Numbered from the stretch's first letter, positions 36,284 to 45,856 are shown. The stretch: DNA of 64,000 nucleotides from Georhizobium profundi (GCF_003952725.1 NZ_CP032509.1:1-64000), one strand, 5' to 3'. Notes: a model not told the origin generated them from the letters alone. Numbers and translations: made by a program.

Positions 36284-36664
36284 GTGAGAAAACTCGTCAA
36301 CATCCTCATCCTGTTGCCCATCGCTGTCATCCTGATCGCCCTCTCGATCGCGAACCGCGGGGCGGTGACGTTGGCGCTGAACCCTTTCGCGCCGGATGAC
36401 AGCGTGCTGTCGATCACCGGGCCGTTCTTCGTCTTTCTGTTCGTCACGCTGATGCTCGGCATCCTGATTGGCGGCCTCGCCACCTGGTTCACGCAAGGGC
36501 ACTACCGCAACCGCGCCCGCAAGCAGCGCTACGAGGCGGCGAAGTGGCAGAACGAGGCGGACCGGCAGCGCGAACGCGCCAACGATCTTGCCCGCCAGAC
36601 AGGCGGTGCTTCACCGAATTCCCTGACGAGCGGCTCCGGGTCCACCTTGCCTGCCCGGACGTGA
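36284..36664 (+). CDS. LapA-domain (DUF1049) membrane protein
   Basis: 126 residues starting at GTG with AAGAGG upstream. Two transmembrane segments (about 7-22 and 45-67) flank a short periplasmic loop. A basic, Arg/Gln-rich cytoplasmic tail (68-110) looks helical. LapA/LapB in E. coli assist LPS assembly control, but no LapB partner is adjacent. It follows ihfB as in other proteobacteria. Confidence 0.85.
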   Translation: MRKLVNILILLPIAVILIALSIANRGAVTLALNPFAPDDSVLSITGPFFVFLFVTLMLGILIGGLATWFTQGHYRNRARKQRYEAAKWQNEADRQRERANDLARQTGGASPNSLTSGSGSTLPART

Positions 36665-36697
36665 TGGTCCGCTCGCCATCTTGAAAGTGCATTTCCC

Positions 36698-37669
36698 ATG
36701 CGCGTGATTTCTGCCAGCGACGTCGACCGGGTGCTCGGTTACACCGCCCTAGCCGACGCGCTGGCCAGGACCTTTGCCGAGGGCGTTCAGGCGCCGACGC
36801 GGCATCACCACACGATCGAACGACCCGACGGCGCGGACACCACGCTGCTCCTGATGCCGGCCTGGAGCGACTTCTGCGCCCGGGGCACTTCGGCCGATGG
36901 CTATATCGGCGTGAAGCTGGTGACCGTCAGCCCGGACAACAACGCGCTCGCCAAGCCTGCCGTCATGGGCGTCTACATTCTTTCCGACGGGCAGACCGGC
37001 GAACCGCTCGCTCTCATCGACGGGCAAGCTTTGACGGTCTGGCGCACGGCCACCGCGTCGGCGCTCGCCGGCCGCTATCTCGCCCGCAAGAACGCAAGCC
37101 GCATGGCCATGCTCGGCGCGGGCCGGCTTGCCCCTCACCTCATCCGCGCGCACGCCGCCATGCGGCCGATCTCGCACGTCACGCTCTGGAACCGCAGCCG
37201 GGAGAACGCCGATGCGGTTGCCGAGGCGCTGCGTGACGACCCGTTCGAAGTCCGTGTCGTGGAAGATCGCGAGGAAGCGATCCGCGATGCCGATATCATC
37301 TCCGCCGCGACGATCTCTGAGACACCGCTGATCGAAGGCCGGTGGCTGAAGCCCGGCGCGCATGTGGATCTCGTCGGCGCGTTCACGCCGAAGCTTCGGG
37401 AGAGCGACGACGAAACGGTGCGCCGGGCAACGCTCTTCGTCGACACGTTCGATGGCGCGCTCACCGAAGGCGGCGACCTCGTCCAGCCGATCGCAGCCGG
37501 CATCGTCTCGCGTGATAACGTAAAAGCCGATCTCGCCATGCTCGCCAGCGGAACCCATCCCGGCCGAACGTCAGACGACGAAATCACGCTCTTCAAATCA
37601 ACCGGCTGCGCGCTCGAAGATTTCGCTGCCGGCATTCTGGTCTACGAGACGATTACACGCGACACGTGA
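36698..37669 (+). CDS. Ornithine cyclodeaminase/mu-crystallin family protein
   Basis: NAD(P)-dependent enzyme of the ornithine cyclodeaminase, alanine dehydrogenase and mu-crystallin group, 323 residues. The Rossmann motif is MLGAGRLAPHLIRA (glycine pattern slightly divergent), with VWRTATASALAGRYLAR before it and VDLVGAFTPKLRE after. Substrate cannot be assigned: proline synthesis from ornithine, ketimine reduction or other imine chemistry are possible. It is followed by a hairpin and the convergent CoxG-like gene. Confidence 0.85.
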   Translation: MRVISASDVDRVLGYTALADALARTFAEGVQAPTRHHHTIERPDGADTTLLLMPAWSDFCARGTSADGYIGVKLVTVSPDNNALAKPAVMGVYILSDGQTGEPLALIDGQALTVWRTATASALAGRYLARKNASRMAMLGAGRLAPHLIRAHAAMRPISHVTLWNRSRENADAVAEALRDDPFEVRVVEDREEAIRDADIISAATISETPLIEGRWLKPGAHVDLVGAFTPKLRESDDETVRRATLFVDTFDGALTEGGDLVQPIAAGIVSRDNVKADLAMLASGTHPGRTSDDEITLFKSTGCALEDFAAGILVYETITRDT

Positions 37670-37733
37670 GGCGCGTCATCACGTCTGTTTTTGCCGAATT
37701 ACCGCGAACGCATCTTCGCCCGCGACCGCGGAT

Positions 37734-37752
37734 GGTCGGGGCGAGCCCGACC
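37734..37752. terminator. Hairpin between convergent cyclodeaminase and CoxG-like genes
   Basis: GGTCGGG (37734-37740) and CCCGACC (37746-37752) make a perfect 7-bp stem with a GCGAG loop and no T-tract. Confidence 0.5.
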
Positions 37753-37768
37753 ACGACGATGGCACGCG

Positions 37769-38230
37769 TCAGGCCTGGGCGTTGGCGTTGGCGCCGCTGA
37801 CCACTTCGTTGAACTTGGCGAAGAACTGGCCGGCGAGCTTCTTGGCGGTGCTGTCGATCAGGCGTGAGCCCATCTGGGCAATTTTCCCGCCGACCTGCGC
37901 CTTGCAGTCGTAGTTCAGCACCGTCTCGGCCCCGTCTTCCTCGAGCGACACGTCGGCACCGCCCTTGGCGAATCCGGCGACGCCGCCCTTGCCTTCGCCC
38001 GAGATCGTGTAGCCCTTCGGCGGGTCGATGTTTTCGAGCGTCACGTTTCCGTTGAAGGTCGCGGTAACGATGCCGATCTTCAGTTTGACGGTGGCGGCCA
38101 TGGCGTTGTCGCCGGTCATCTCGAGTGACTGGCACCCCGGAATGCACTGACGTAGGATTTCCGGGTCGTTGAGAGCCTCCCACACCTTCTGACGCGGCGC
38201 CTGGATGCGTTCGCTGCCGTTCATTTCCAT
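37769..38230 (-). CDS. CoxG-like SRPBCC family protein (CO dehydrogenase subunit G family)
   Basis: 153 residues from the ATG at 38230, with GGAGGA 7 nt upstream. The START/SRPBCC fold is recognisable from APRQKVWEALNDPEILRQCIPGC and the C-terminal helix LIDSTAKKLAGQFFAKFN. CoxG proteins help membrane attachment of aerobic CO dehydrogenase. No cox genes are nearby, so here it is a stand-alone member with unknown partner. Longer in-frame starts would overlap the divergent methyltransferase gene. Confidence 0.85.
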   Translation of the reverse strand: MEMNGSERIQAPRQKVWEALNDPEILRQCIPGCQSLEMTGDNAMAATVKLKIGIVTATFNGNVTLENIDPPKGYTISGEGKGGVAGFAKGGADVSLEEDGAETVLNYDCKAQVGGKIAQMGSRLIDSTAKKLAGQFFAKFNEVVSGANANAQA

Positions 38231-38358
38231 GAAGCCGTCCTCCGCGCTTTCACTTCGATTTCCGGGCCTTTCTTGCAATTCGCCGGGCGCTTTGCCAAGA
38301 GGGAGCGCAAGAGAATGCCTTAAAGTATGAGCCCGGCCATTTTGCGGCCCGCTCGCCC

Positions 38359-39366
38359 ATGGATCCGCCCTTGAGTGCAAAGACACGCCGCAGTCGAAGC
38401 AATGCGCCTGCCGAAGAGGCGCAGAAACCGCCGCTTGCCGAACGTCCGCTGACGCAACGTCGCGGCGCGCGTCCGGCCGAGCGTGTGCCTGTCATTCTGG
38501 AAAGCGAAGGATCCGACGGTTACCGGCTCGTCGACAGCGGCATGGGCGAGAAGCTGGAGCAGTACGGCCCTTACCGGATCGTTCGGCCGGAAGCGCAGGC
38601 GCTCTGGCAGCGCAGCCTGCCGGCGAAAGACTGGGACCAGGTCGACGCGGTCTTTACCGGCGATACCGAGGAAGACGGGATGGGCCGTTGGCGCTTCCCG
38701 AAGACGCCGCTCGGCGAAACCTGGCCGATGAAGCTCATGGACGTCGATTTCCATGGCCGCTTCACCGCGTTTCGCCATGTCGGCGTGTTTCCCGAACAGA
38801 TGGCGCACTGGTCGTGGATGGCCGAGCGGATCGCGTCTGCCGACCGGCCGCTCAAGGTGCTCAATCTCTTCGGGTATACCGGCGTCGCCTCGCTGATCGC
38901 GGCGGCCAACGGTGCGGAGGTCACCCATGTGGATGCCTCCAAGAAAGCGATCGGATGGGGACGGGAAAACCAGGCGCTCGCCCGGCTCGACGACAAGCCG
39001 ATCCGCTGGATCTGCGACGATGCCATGAAGTTCATCGCGCGCGAAGAGCGGCGCGGCAACCGCTACGACATCATCCTGACCGACCCGCCGAAATTCGGCC
39101 GCGGGCCGAACGGCGAGATCTGGCAGTTGTTCGACCATCTCGCTCTAATGCTCGATATCTGCCGGGAACTCTTGAGCGAGCGCCCGGAGGGCCTCGTGCT
39201 TACGGCTTATTCCATCCGGGCGTCCTTCTATTCGATCCATGAGCTGATGCGCGAAACGATGCGCGGCGCCGGCGGCACGGTGGAATCGGGCGAGCTCATC
39301 CTGCGCGAAAGCGAGGCGGGCCGCGCACTTTCGACCTCCCTCTTTTCACGGTGGCTGCCCAAATGA
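38359..39366 (+). CDS. SAM-dependent rRNA methyltransferase, RlmI-like
   Basis: 335 residues with an N-terminal region rich in Arg and Glu (1-45), then a class I methyltransferase fold. LNLFGYTGVASLIAAANGAEVTHVDASKKAI is the SAM-binding core, and ILTDPPKFGRG is a DPPxF motif as in the RlmI/RlmKL cytosine or guanosine methyltransferases. The N-terminal PUA domain of RlmI is missing or strongly reduced. It overlaps the next gene by 4 nt. Confidence 0.83.
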   Translation: MDPPLSAKTRRSRSNAPAEEAQKPPLAERPLTQRRGARPAERVPVILESEGSDGYRLVDSGMGEKLEQYGPYRIVRPEAQALWQRSLPAKDWDQVDAVFTGDTEEDGMGRWRFPKTPLGETWPMKLMDVDFHGRFTAFRHVGVFPEQMAHWSWMAERIASADRPLKVLNLFGYTGVASLIAAANGAEVTHVDASKKAIGWGRENQALARLDDKPIRWICDDAMKFIAREERRGNRYDIILTDPPKFGRGPNGEIWQLFDHLALMLDICRELLSERPEGLVLTAYSIRASFYSIHELMRETMRGAGGTVESGELILRESEAGRALSTSLFSRWLPK

Positions 39367-40199
39367 CCGAACGCCGCCGCATCGGCCAGGTGAAGGAAGT
39401 CACGAGCCTCACCAATCCGCTGATCAAGGACATTCGTGGCCTCACCCAGAAGAAGAACCGCGAGGAGAGCGGGCAGTTTCTGGCCGAGGGCCTGAAGCTC
39501 GTCATCGATGCGCTTGATCTCGGCTGGACGATCTCGACGCTGATCTATGCCAAGAACGCCAAGGGGCGCCCGCATGTGGAGCCGACGGCGCTAAAGGCAC
39601 TGAACGCCGGTGCGCTGGTGCTCGAAGTCAGCGAAAAAGTGCTGTCGACGATCACGCGGCGGGACAATCCGCAGATGGTCGTCGGCGTCTTCGAGCAGCG
39701 CTATGGCAAGCTCGACCGGCAAACGCCGGGCAAGGGCGAGACGTGGCTTGCGCTCGACCGTGTGCGCGATCCCGGCAATCTCGGCACGATCATCCGCACT
39801 GCCGATGCGGCCGGCGCGTCTGGCATCGTGCTCGTCGGCGAAACGACGGATCCCTTCGCGCTGGAGACGGTGCGGGCAACCATGGGCTCCATCTTCGCCG
39901 TGCCGCTCTACCGAGCTTCGGTTCCTGAATTCCTCGCCTGGTGCGCAAAGCACAAGGCGCCGCTCGTCGGCACACACCTCGAAGGCGCGGTGGACTACCG
40001 TACCATCGACTTCAAGAAGGCACCGACCGTCCTCTTGATGGGCAACGAGCAGCAGGGCCTGCCGCAGGAATTGTCGTCGGCCTGCTCGTCGCTCGCGCGG
40101 ATACCGCAGCAGGGCCGTGCCGATTCTCTCAATCTTGCCGTTGCGACCGGGCTCATGCTCTTCGAGGCGCGCCGGCATCTTCTTTCCCTGGAGACATGA
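39363..40199 (+). CDS. TrmH/SpoU family RNA methyltransferase
   Basis: 278 residues from the ATG at 39363. An N-terminal substrate-binding region (about 10-110, LIKDIRGLTQKKNREESGQFLAEG) precedes the SPOUT domain with LDRVRDPGNLGTIIRTADAAG, LLMGNEQQGLP and a SLNLAVATGLMLFE knot motif. It resembles 23S rRNA 2'-O-methyltransferases; the exact nucleotide is not predictable. It is coupled by ATGA overlaps to the genes on both sides. Confidence 0.88.
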   Translation: MTERRRIGQVKEVTSLTNPLIKDIRGLTQKKNREESGQFLAEGLKLVIDALDLGWTISTLIYAKNAKGRPHVEPTALKALNAGALVLEVSEKVLSTITRRDNPQMVVGVFEQRYGKLDRQTPGKGETWLALDRVRDPGNLGTIIRTADAAGASGIVLVGETTDPFALETVRATMGSIFAVPLYRASVPEFLAWCAKHKAPLVGTHLEGAVDYRTIDFKKAPTVLLMGNEQQGLPQELSSACSSLARIPQQGRADSLNLAVATGLMLFEARRHLLSLET

Positions 40200-40714
40200 C
40201 CCAGATGGCCAAGCCCACCCCCCTTTCCCGGCCCCTGCCGGCGCTTGGCCTGCTCGCACTGCTGATTGCCGCCGATCAGGCGATCAAGCTCTGGGTCGAG
40301 GCGGCGCTGCCGCTGCAGCAGCCGATCGAACTCCTGCCGATGCTGGCACTCTTCCGCACTTATAACGAAGGCATCGCATTCTCCTTCCTTGCCGGCCAGT
40401 CGGAATGGACGCTGGTTGCCGTGACGACGCTCATCGTCTGCTTCGTCGTCTATCTCTGGCGGTCGACCGCGCCGGACCGCTTCTTCGCCCATCTCGGCTA
40501 TGCACTGATCGTCGGCGGCGCGATCGGCAATCTGATCGACCGTGCGGCCTACGGTCACGTCGTCGATTACATCCTCGTCTATACCGAAACCTGGTCCTTT
40601 GCCGTCTTCAACTTGGCCGACAGCTTCATCACCGTAGGCGCGGTTTCGATCGTGCTCGATGAAATTCTTGCTTGGCGGCAGGGCCGGACCACACCGAAAG
40701 ACCAAGCCGAATAA
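40196..40714 (+). CDS. lspA: Lipoprotein signal peptidase (signal peptidase II)
   Basis: Inner-membrane aspartyl protease that cleaves prolipoprotein signal peptides after diacylglyceryl transfer. 172 residues with four hydrophobic segments. Catalytic Asp124 is in GNLIDRAAYGHVVDY and Asp142 in FNLADSFI. Its start overlaps the preceding methyltransferase by 4 nt. Together with lnt at 48776, two of the three lipoprotein-maturation enzymes are in the window. Confidence 0.95.
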   Translation: MTQMAKPTPLSRPLPALGLLALLIAADQAIKLWVEAALPLQQPIELLPMLALFRTYNEGIAFSFLAGQSEWTLVAVTTLIVCFVVYLWRSTAPDRFFAHLGYALIVGGAIGNLIDRAAYGHVVDYILVYTETWSFAVFNLADSFITVGAVSIVLDEILAWRQGRTTPKDQAE

Positions 40715-40777
40715 GGTTTCGCATCGGGCCAGACGCGCCTATCTCTTGAGTTGGATTGCAAGCGAAGGAGGAAGCGC

Positions 40778-41779
40778 ATGCAGGAGCCGTTCAGGGCCAT
40801 CGTCGTCTCGCGCGATGAGAACAAGAAGCAGTCGGTGGCGATCACCGAACTCACCCATGCCGATCTGATGGAAGGCGACGTCGTCGTCGAGGTCGAGGCG
40901 ACCACCGTCAACTACAAGGACGGCCTTGCCATCACCGGACGCGGACCAGTGGTGCGTCGCTGGCCGATGGTTCCGGGCATCGATGCCGCCGGCACGGTCA
41001 TTTCCTCCACCGGCACGGAATTCAAGGCAGGCGACAAGGTGCTGCTCAATGGGTTCGGCGTCGGCGAAACCCATCTCGGCGCCTATGCCCGCTACATGCA
41101 GCTCAAGAGCGACTGGTTGATCCCGCTGCCTGAAGGCTTGAGTGCCCATGACACGATGGCCGTCGGCACGGCAGGCTACACCGCCATGCTGTCCGTCATG
41201 GCGCTCGAGCGCCACGGCATCACGCCGTCGTCTGGACCGATCGCCGTCACGGGCGCCAATGGCGGCGTCGGCACGGTCGCGATCGCGCTTCTCTCGAAGC
41301 TCGGCTTTGAGGTGGTCGCCTCGACCGGTCGCATGGGCGAAGCCGACTTTCTGAAATCGCTCGGCGCGACCGAAGTGATCGACCGGGCGGAGCTCTCCGA
41401 ACCCGGCAAGCCGCTCGGCAAGGAACGTTTTGCCGGCGGTATCGACGCGGTCGGCAGCCATACGCTGGCCAATCTTCTTGCCCAAACCCGCTATGGCGGC
41501 GTGGTCGCGGCCTGCGGTCTTGCCCAGGGCATGGATTTGCCGACGACGGTCGCCCCGTTCATCCTGCGCGGCGTCACGCTTTGCGGAATCGATTCGGTGA
41601 TGGCGCCGAAGCCGGCGCGTATCGAGGCGTGGCAGCGCATTGCCAAGGACCTCGACATGGAGAAACTCAAGGCGATTTCGAAGACGATCGGCTTTGAGGA
41701 TATCATCGGCGCGGCAACCGACATTCTCGACGGCAAGATCCGCGGCCGGGTCGTCGTCGACATGATAACCTCCGCCTAA
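40778..41779 (+). CDS. acuI: Acrylyl-CoA reductase/quinone oxidoreductase, YhdH/AcuI family
   Basis: Zinc-independent medium-chain dehydrogenase/reductase, 333 residues from the ATG at 40778 with AAGGAGG upstream. The N-terminal VNYKDGLAITGRG and cofactor motif VTGANGGVGTVAIALLSKLG are those of the YhdH/AcuI group, which reduces acrylyl-CoA to propionyl-CoA with NADPH. Assignment to acrylyl-CoA is by family only. It is separated from lspA by 63 nt. Confidence 0.88.
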   Translation: MQEPFRAIVVSRDENKKQSVAITELTHADLMEGDVVVEVEATTVNYKDGLAITGRGPVVRRWPMVPGIDAAGTVISSTGTEFKAGDKVLLNGFGVGETHLGAYARYMQLKSDWLIPLPEGLSAHDTMAVGTAGYTAMLSVMALERHGITPSSGPIAVTGANGGVGTVAIALLSKLGFEVVASTGRMGEADFLKSLGATEVIDRAELSEPGKPLGKERFAGGIDAVGSHTLANLLAQTRYGGVVAACGLAQGMDLPTTVAPFILRGVTLCGIDSVMAPKPARIEAWQRIAKDLDMEKLKAISKTIGFEDIIGAATDILDGKIRGRVVVDMITSA

Positions 41780-41839
41780 GACGCAAGCGCTGTGCAGCTC
41801 GTCGTTTACCCGATCGCTGCCAGCGGCTAGACCGATGCC

Positions 41840-42520
41840 ATGATCATTCTCGCCCTCGATTCTTCCGCCAGCCTATGCGCTGCGGCCTTCTACGACGCGA
41901 CCAACGGCACCGCGCTCGGCCGTGTCGTGGAAGATATCGGCCGGGGCCATGCGGAGCGCATGATGGCGGTGATCGAGGCGGCACGGCTTGAGGCTGGCAT
42001 GGCGCTCAAGGAAATCGACCGGATCGCCGTGACTATCGGTCCGGGCTCTTTCACGGGCATCCGGGTGGGTGTCGCCACCGCGCGCGGGCTGGCGCTGGCG
42101 CTCGGGCGCCCTTCCGTTGGCGTGACCACACTCGAGGCGTTGGCAGCTTCAGCCGAGACTGCGAACACAGCCATCATGGCCGTTCTCGATGCACGGCGTG
42201 ACGAGGTCTTCGCTCAGGTCTTCGCAACCGATGGCACGCCGTTGACCGACCCGGCCGCACTGTCCGTGGCGGGAGCAGCGGATCTGGCGGCTCGCCATGA
42301 CGCTTGCCTCATTGGCTCCGGTTCGCCTCTCGTCGCATCCCTGATGGGCCAGCCGGAGCGCGTGATTTCCGAAGCGGGCACGGTCGAGATCGTGGATGTT
42401 GCCCGAATCGGGGCAGAAAAAACCGCGAGCGCACCGCCGGCCCCGCTTTATCTGCGGTCTCCCGATGCCAAGCCGCAGGAGGCCTATCTCCTGGCGCGGC
42501 AGGAGCGGCTGGCGCAATGA
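41840..42520 (+). CDS. tsaB: tRNA threonylcarbamoyladenosine biosynthesis protein TsaB
   Basis: Inactive ASKHA-fold partner of TsaD needed for t6A37 modification of ANN-decoding tRNAs. 226 residues: ILALDSSASLCAAAF at the N-terminus, a GPGSFTGIRVGVATARGLALA motif, then a divergent C-terminal domain. It overlaps rimI by 4 nt (ATGA). Confidence 0.94.
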   Translation: MIILALDSSASLCAAAFYDATNGTALGRVVEDIGRGHAERMMAVIEAARLEAGMALKEIDRIAVTIGPGSFTGIRVGVATARGLALALGRPSVGVTTLEALAASAETANTAIMAVLDARRDEVFAQVFATDGTPLTDPAALSVAGAADLAARHDACLIGSGSPLVASLMGQPERVISEAGTVEIVDVARIGAEKTASAPPAPLYLRSPDAKPQEAYLLARQERLAQ

Positions 42521-43008
42521 TCGGCGGCTTCTTCACCCGCACCGCCGATGTCGAGGTCGTGCCTATGGAACAGGCCGATTGCGATCGCGCGGCCGAGCTG
42601 CATGGCGCCAGCTTCTCGCGGCCCTGGAGCGCGGAGGAAATCGACGTGCTTCTGACGCAGACCAACGTGTACGGCTTCGTTGCACGTCAGTCTCCGACGG
42701 GACGCGGATCCTTTGCCGGCTTCATATTGCTGCGCACTGCAGCAGACGAGGCCGAAGTGCTGACGATCGCGGTGCGCGAAAAGTTCCGCAGCCAGGGCAT
42801 TGGCTGGCGGCTGATGCTCGCCGGTATCCGGCAGATGCGCCAGGAAGGCGTCGCCTCGATCTTTCTGGAGGTCGATGCCGCAAATCTGCCAGCGCTGGCA
42901 CTTTATCGCCGGCTCGGCTTCGTCCAGGTCGGCGAACGCGAGGCCTATTACAAAGCCGCCGATGGGCAACGGACGACGGCGCTTGTCATGCGGCTTGATC
43001 TGATTTAG
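42517..43008 (+). CDS. rimI: Ribosomal protein S18-alanine N-acetyltransferase RimI
   Basis: GNAT acetyltransferase, 163 residues from the ATG at 42517. The acetyl-CoA loop REKFRSQGIGWRLM and the C-terminal LEVDAANLPALALYRRLGF are typical. Upstream in-frame sequence overlaps tsaB and is not part of the protein. It is coupled to tsaB and followed by a hairpin. Confidence 0.92.
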   Translation: MIGGFFTRTADVEVVPMEQADCDRAAELHGASFSRPWSAEEIDVLLTQTNVYGFVARQSPTGRGSFAGFILLRTAADEAEVLTIAVREKFRSQGIGWRLMLAGIRQMRQEGVASIFLEVDAANLPALALYRRLGFVQVGEREAYYKAADGQRTTALVMRLDLI

Positions 43009-43018
43009 TGCGGCTAAC

Positions 43019-43046
43019 CCTCGCCGGTCGTGCTCTGACGGCGAGG
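43019..43046. terminator. Hairpin between rimI and the fur/mur gene
   Basis: CCTCGCCG (43019-43026) and CGGCGAGG (43039-43046) make an 8-bp stem with a 12-nt loop and no T-tract. It may separate the tsaB-rimI unit from the Fur-family gene. Confidence 0.45.
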
Positions 43047-43075
43047 AACTGAACGATAAGAGGGTCGGAGCGTTC

Positions 43076-43504
43076 GTGACCAGCGAGACAAAGCCACTGG
43101 AAGAACGCTGCGCCGAGCGCGGCATGCGCATGACCGAGCAGCGCCGCGTCATCGCGCGCGTGCTCGATGGCGCGGACGACCACCCGGACGTGGAAGAGCT
43201 CTACCGCCGCTCCGTCGAGGTGGATCCGAAAATTTCCATCTCGACCGTCTACCGCACCGTGCGTCTGTTCGAGGATATCGGCATCATCGAGCGGCACGAT
43301 TTCCGAGATGGGCGTTCGCGCTACGAAACGGTGCCGGAAGAACACCACGACCACCTCATCGACCTCAAGACCGGGCAGGTCATCGAGTTTCATTCGGCCG
43401 AAATCGAAGCGCTGCAGGAGCGGATCGCTCGCGAGCACGGCTTTCGTCTTGTTGACCACCGGCTGGAGCTCTACGGCATCCCGCTCAAGAAGGGCGATGC
43501 CTGA
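43076..43504 (+). CDS. fur: Fur/Mur family metal-responsive regulator
   Basis: 142 residues starting at GTG with GGAG upstream. A winged-helix domain (about 8-85) precedes the metal-binding motif EEHHDHLIDLKTGQVIEF (about 88-105). The C-terminal CxxC pairs of E. coli Fur are missing, as in the rhizobial Fur homologue Mur, which responds to manganese. Irr-type features are not seen. Mn-dependent control is inferred from this similarity. Confidence 0.9.
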   Translation: MTSETKPLEERCAERGMRMTEQRRVIARVLDGADDHPDVEELYRRSVEVDPKISISTVYRTVRLFEDIGIIERHDFRDGRSRYETVPEEHHDHLIDLKTGQVIEFHSAEIEALQERIAREHGFRLVDHRLELYGIPLKKGDA

Positions 43505-43553
43505 GAGTGCGTGCGCGCTCGATGCTTGAGCTCCCGCGGAAGACGAGACTGCG

Positions 43554-44336
43554 ATGATCGGCTGGCTGCGCCTCGTCTATGTCGCCCTGGCCTTTCTGGC
43601 CATCACCGCGGTTCTTTTGCCGCCTCACCTTTTTGCATTGTGGCGTGATCAGCCGCTCGCGCGCCGCATTCCGCGGCTGTGGCACCAGCTGATGTGCCCT
43701 GTTCTCGGTCTGAAGGTCACCACGCGCGGTACCCAACATTCGAACGGCCCGCTGATGCTGATTTCGAACCATGTTTCGTGGCTCGACATCATCGCGCTCG
43801 GTTCGGTTGCAGACGTGGCCTTCATCGCCAAATCCGAAGTGAAAGACTGGCCGGTCTTCGGGCGGCTGGCGCGTTGGCAGCGCTCGATCTTCGTCGAGCG
43901 CAACCAGCGGCGCTCCACCGGCGAGCAGGTCAGTGCCATCACTGAGAGGCTCGAGCGCGGCGAGATTGTCGTTCTCTTTGCCGAAGGGACGACGTCGGAC
44001 GGCAACCGCGTTCTGGAGTTCAAGTCATCGCTGCTCGGCGTTGCCCGCCAGGCCGGCGAAGATGCCCATGCCGGCGTGGTGCTGCAGCCCGTATCGATTG
44101 CCTACAACCGCATCCAGGGCCTGCCGATGGGCCGACGCCACCGCTTCCTCGCCGCTTGGCCGGGCGATGTGGAACTCCTGCCGCACCTTTTGGCGGTGCT
44201 GCGCGAGGGGGCGATCGACGTGGAAATCTGCTTCGGCAGGCCGAGCGAGGTTTTCGACGCGCGTGACCGCAAGGTTGTCAGCCGGGCACTGCGCGAGGAA
44301 GTCGAGACGATGCTCGCGGAAGCGCTTCGGCGCTAG
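43554..44336 (+). CDS. plsC: 1-acyl-sn-glycerol-3-phosphate acyltransferase family protein (PlsC/OlsA)
   Basis: 260 residues with an N-terminal membrane segment (about 7-25). The acyltransferase motif NHVSWLD gives His73 and Asp78 (HX4D), and FAEGTTSDG (about 143-150) is the EGTR-like substrate motif. By gene order with fur, miaB, phoH and ybeY it matches the locus of the rhizobial O-acyltransferase OlsA, which finishes ornithine lipids after OlsB. Sequence alone cannot separate OlsA from a phospholipid PlsC. Confidence 0.88.
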   Translation: MIGWLRLVYVALAFLAITAVLLPPHLFALWRDQPLARRIPRLWHQLMCPVLGLKVTTRGTQHSNGPLMLISNHVSWLDIIALGSVADVAFIAKSEVKDWPVFGRLARWQRSIFVERNQRRSTGEQVSAITERLERGEIVVLFAEGTTSDGNRVLEFKSSLLGVARQAGEDAHAGVVLQPVSIAYNRIQGLPMGRRHRFLAAWPGDVELLPHLLAVLREGAIDVEICFGRPSEVFDARDRKVVSRALREEVETMLAEALRR

Positions 44337-44399
44337 ACTTCTGCGCTTTTGCTGCAACCGGCATTTTCTTCCGCCGCCGGACCGACTAAATAGGCGGCC

Positions 44400-45818
44400 A
44401 TGCAATCAACCAGCACCCCTTTGGCAAGAACGCCTTCGCCCGCCGACAATTCCTCTGCGCCGGCGGATTCCAACCAGCGCAAGGTCTATGTGAAGACCTA
44501 TGGCTGCCAGATGAACGCCTACGATTCCGATCGCATGGCGGACGCGCTGGCGAAGGACGGCTACGCCCGCACGGAGCGGCCGGAGGATGCGGACCTTTAT
44601 CTCATCAACACCTGCCACATCCGCGAAAAGGCCGCCGAAAAAGTCTATTCCGAGCTCGGTCGCCTCGCCAAGCAGAAGGCGAAGGCCGAACCCGGCGCGA
44701 AGGATTTTCTCGTCGGCATCACGGGCTGCGTCGCGCAGGCCGAAGGGCAGGAAATCTTCCGCCGTGCTCCTGTGGTCGACCTCGTCGTTGGCCCGCAAAC
44801 CTATCACCGGCTGCCCGAGATCGTCAGCGAAGCGCGCGCCGGGCGTCGCGTGGTCGATACCGACTATGCGATCGAGGACAAGTTCGCGCATCTGCCGCGA
44901 CCGGATCGCAAGATCGTCCAGGCGCGCGGCGTCACGGCCTTCCTCACCGTGCAGGAAGGGTGCGACAAGTTCTGCGCCTTCTGCGTCGTGCCCTATACCC
45001 GCGGCTCGGAGGTCTCCCGGCCCGTCGCCCAGATCGTGGCCGAAGCGGAAGCGCTTGCCGAGGCCGGAGTGCGGGAACTCACGCTTCTTGGCCAGAACGT
45101 GAACGCCTGGCACGGCGTCGGCGCCGATGGCCGGCAATGGGGGCTGGGCGAACTTCTCTTCCGTCTGGCGGAAGTGCCCGGCATCGCCCGCCTTCGTTAT
45201 ATGACCAGCCATCCCCGCGACATGGACGATGCGCTGATCGCGGCGCATCGTGACCTCTCGCAGCTGATGCCGTATCTCCACCTGCCGGTGCAGTCCGGAT
45301 CGGACGCGATTCTTAAGGCGATGAACCGCCAGCACAAGGCGGATGACTATCTGCGCCTGATCGATCGGATTCGCGCCGCTCGGCCCGACATTGCGCTTTC
45401 GGGCGATTTCATTGTCGGGTTCCCTGGCGAGACCGATGCGGATTTTGAAGCGACACTCCGTCTGATCGAAAACGTCGGCTATGCGGCTGCCTACTCGTTC
45501 AAATACTCGCCACGACCGGGCACACCTGCGGCGGAAGCCACGGATCTGCTGCCCGAAGAGGTGAAGTCGGAGCGTCTGCTGCGCCTGCAAGCGCTTGTCA
45601 CAAAGCAGCAATATGCTTTCCAGCAAGGGTGCGTCGGCAAGACCGTGGACCTGCTGATCGAGAAGCCGGGACGTCGCGAAGGCCAGATCGTCGGGCGCTC
45701 TCCGTGGTTGCAGCCAACAATTGTTGATGCAAAGGCCGGTGCGATCGGCGACATTGTGAAGGTACGAATCACGGCGAGCGAGGCCAACAGTCTCTTTGCC
45801 GAATGCATCCAAGGCTGA
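44400..45818 (+). CDS. miaB: tRNA-2-methylthio-N6-dimethylallyladenosine synthase MiaB
   Basis: Radical-SAM methylthiotransferase that adds a methylthio group to i6A37. 472 residues. The N-terminal UPF0004 domain has Cys36, Cys72 and Cys110 for one [4Fe-4S] cluster. The radical-SAM cluster ligands are Cys188, Cys192 and Cys195 in [11 protein letters not shown]-terminal TRAM domain binds tRNA. Confidence 0.96.
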   Translation: MQSTSTPLARTPSPADNSSAPADSNQRKVYVKTYGCQMNAYDSDRMADALAKDGYARTERPEDADLYLINTCHIREKAAEKVYSELGRLAKQKAKAEPGAKDFLVGITGCVAQAEGQEIFRRAPVVDLVVGPQTYHRLPEIVSEARAGRRVVDTDYAIEDKFAHLPRPDRKIVQARGVTAFLTVQEGCDKFCAFCVVPYTRGSEVSRPVAQIVAEAEALAEAGVRELTLLGQNVNAWHGVGADGRQWGLGELLFRLAEVPGIARLRYMTSHPRDMDDALIAAHRDLSQLMPYLHLPVQSGSDAILKAMNRQHKADDYLRLIDRIRAARPDIALSGDFIVGFPGETDADFEATLRLIENVGYAAAYSFKYSPRPGTPAAEATDLLPEEVKSERLLRLQALVTKQQYAFQQGCVGKTVDLLIEKPGRREGQIVGRSPWLQPTIVDAKAGAIGDIVKVRITASEANSLFAECIQG

Positions 45819-45856
45819 TAGTTTGTCGATGAGTTGAGCGAAAGGAGCCCCACCGC

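Noticed and set aside
37769..38230. Evidence for an aerobic CO dehydrogenase operon around the CoxG-like gene
   Set aside because: No coxL, coxM or coxS homologue lies in the window; the SRPBCC protein stands alone.
44406..45812. A 468-residue minus-strand frame over miaB
   Set aside because: Antisense shadow of a radical-SAM gene with all its cysteine motifs in place.
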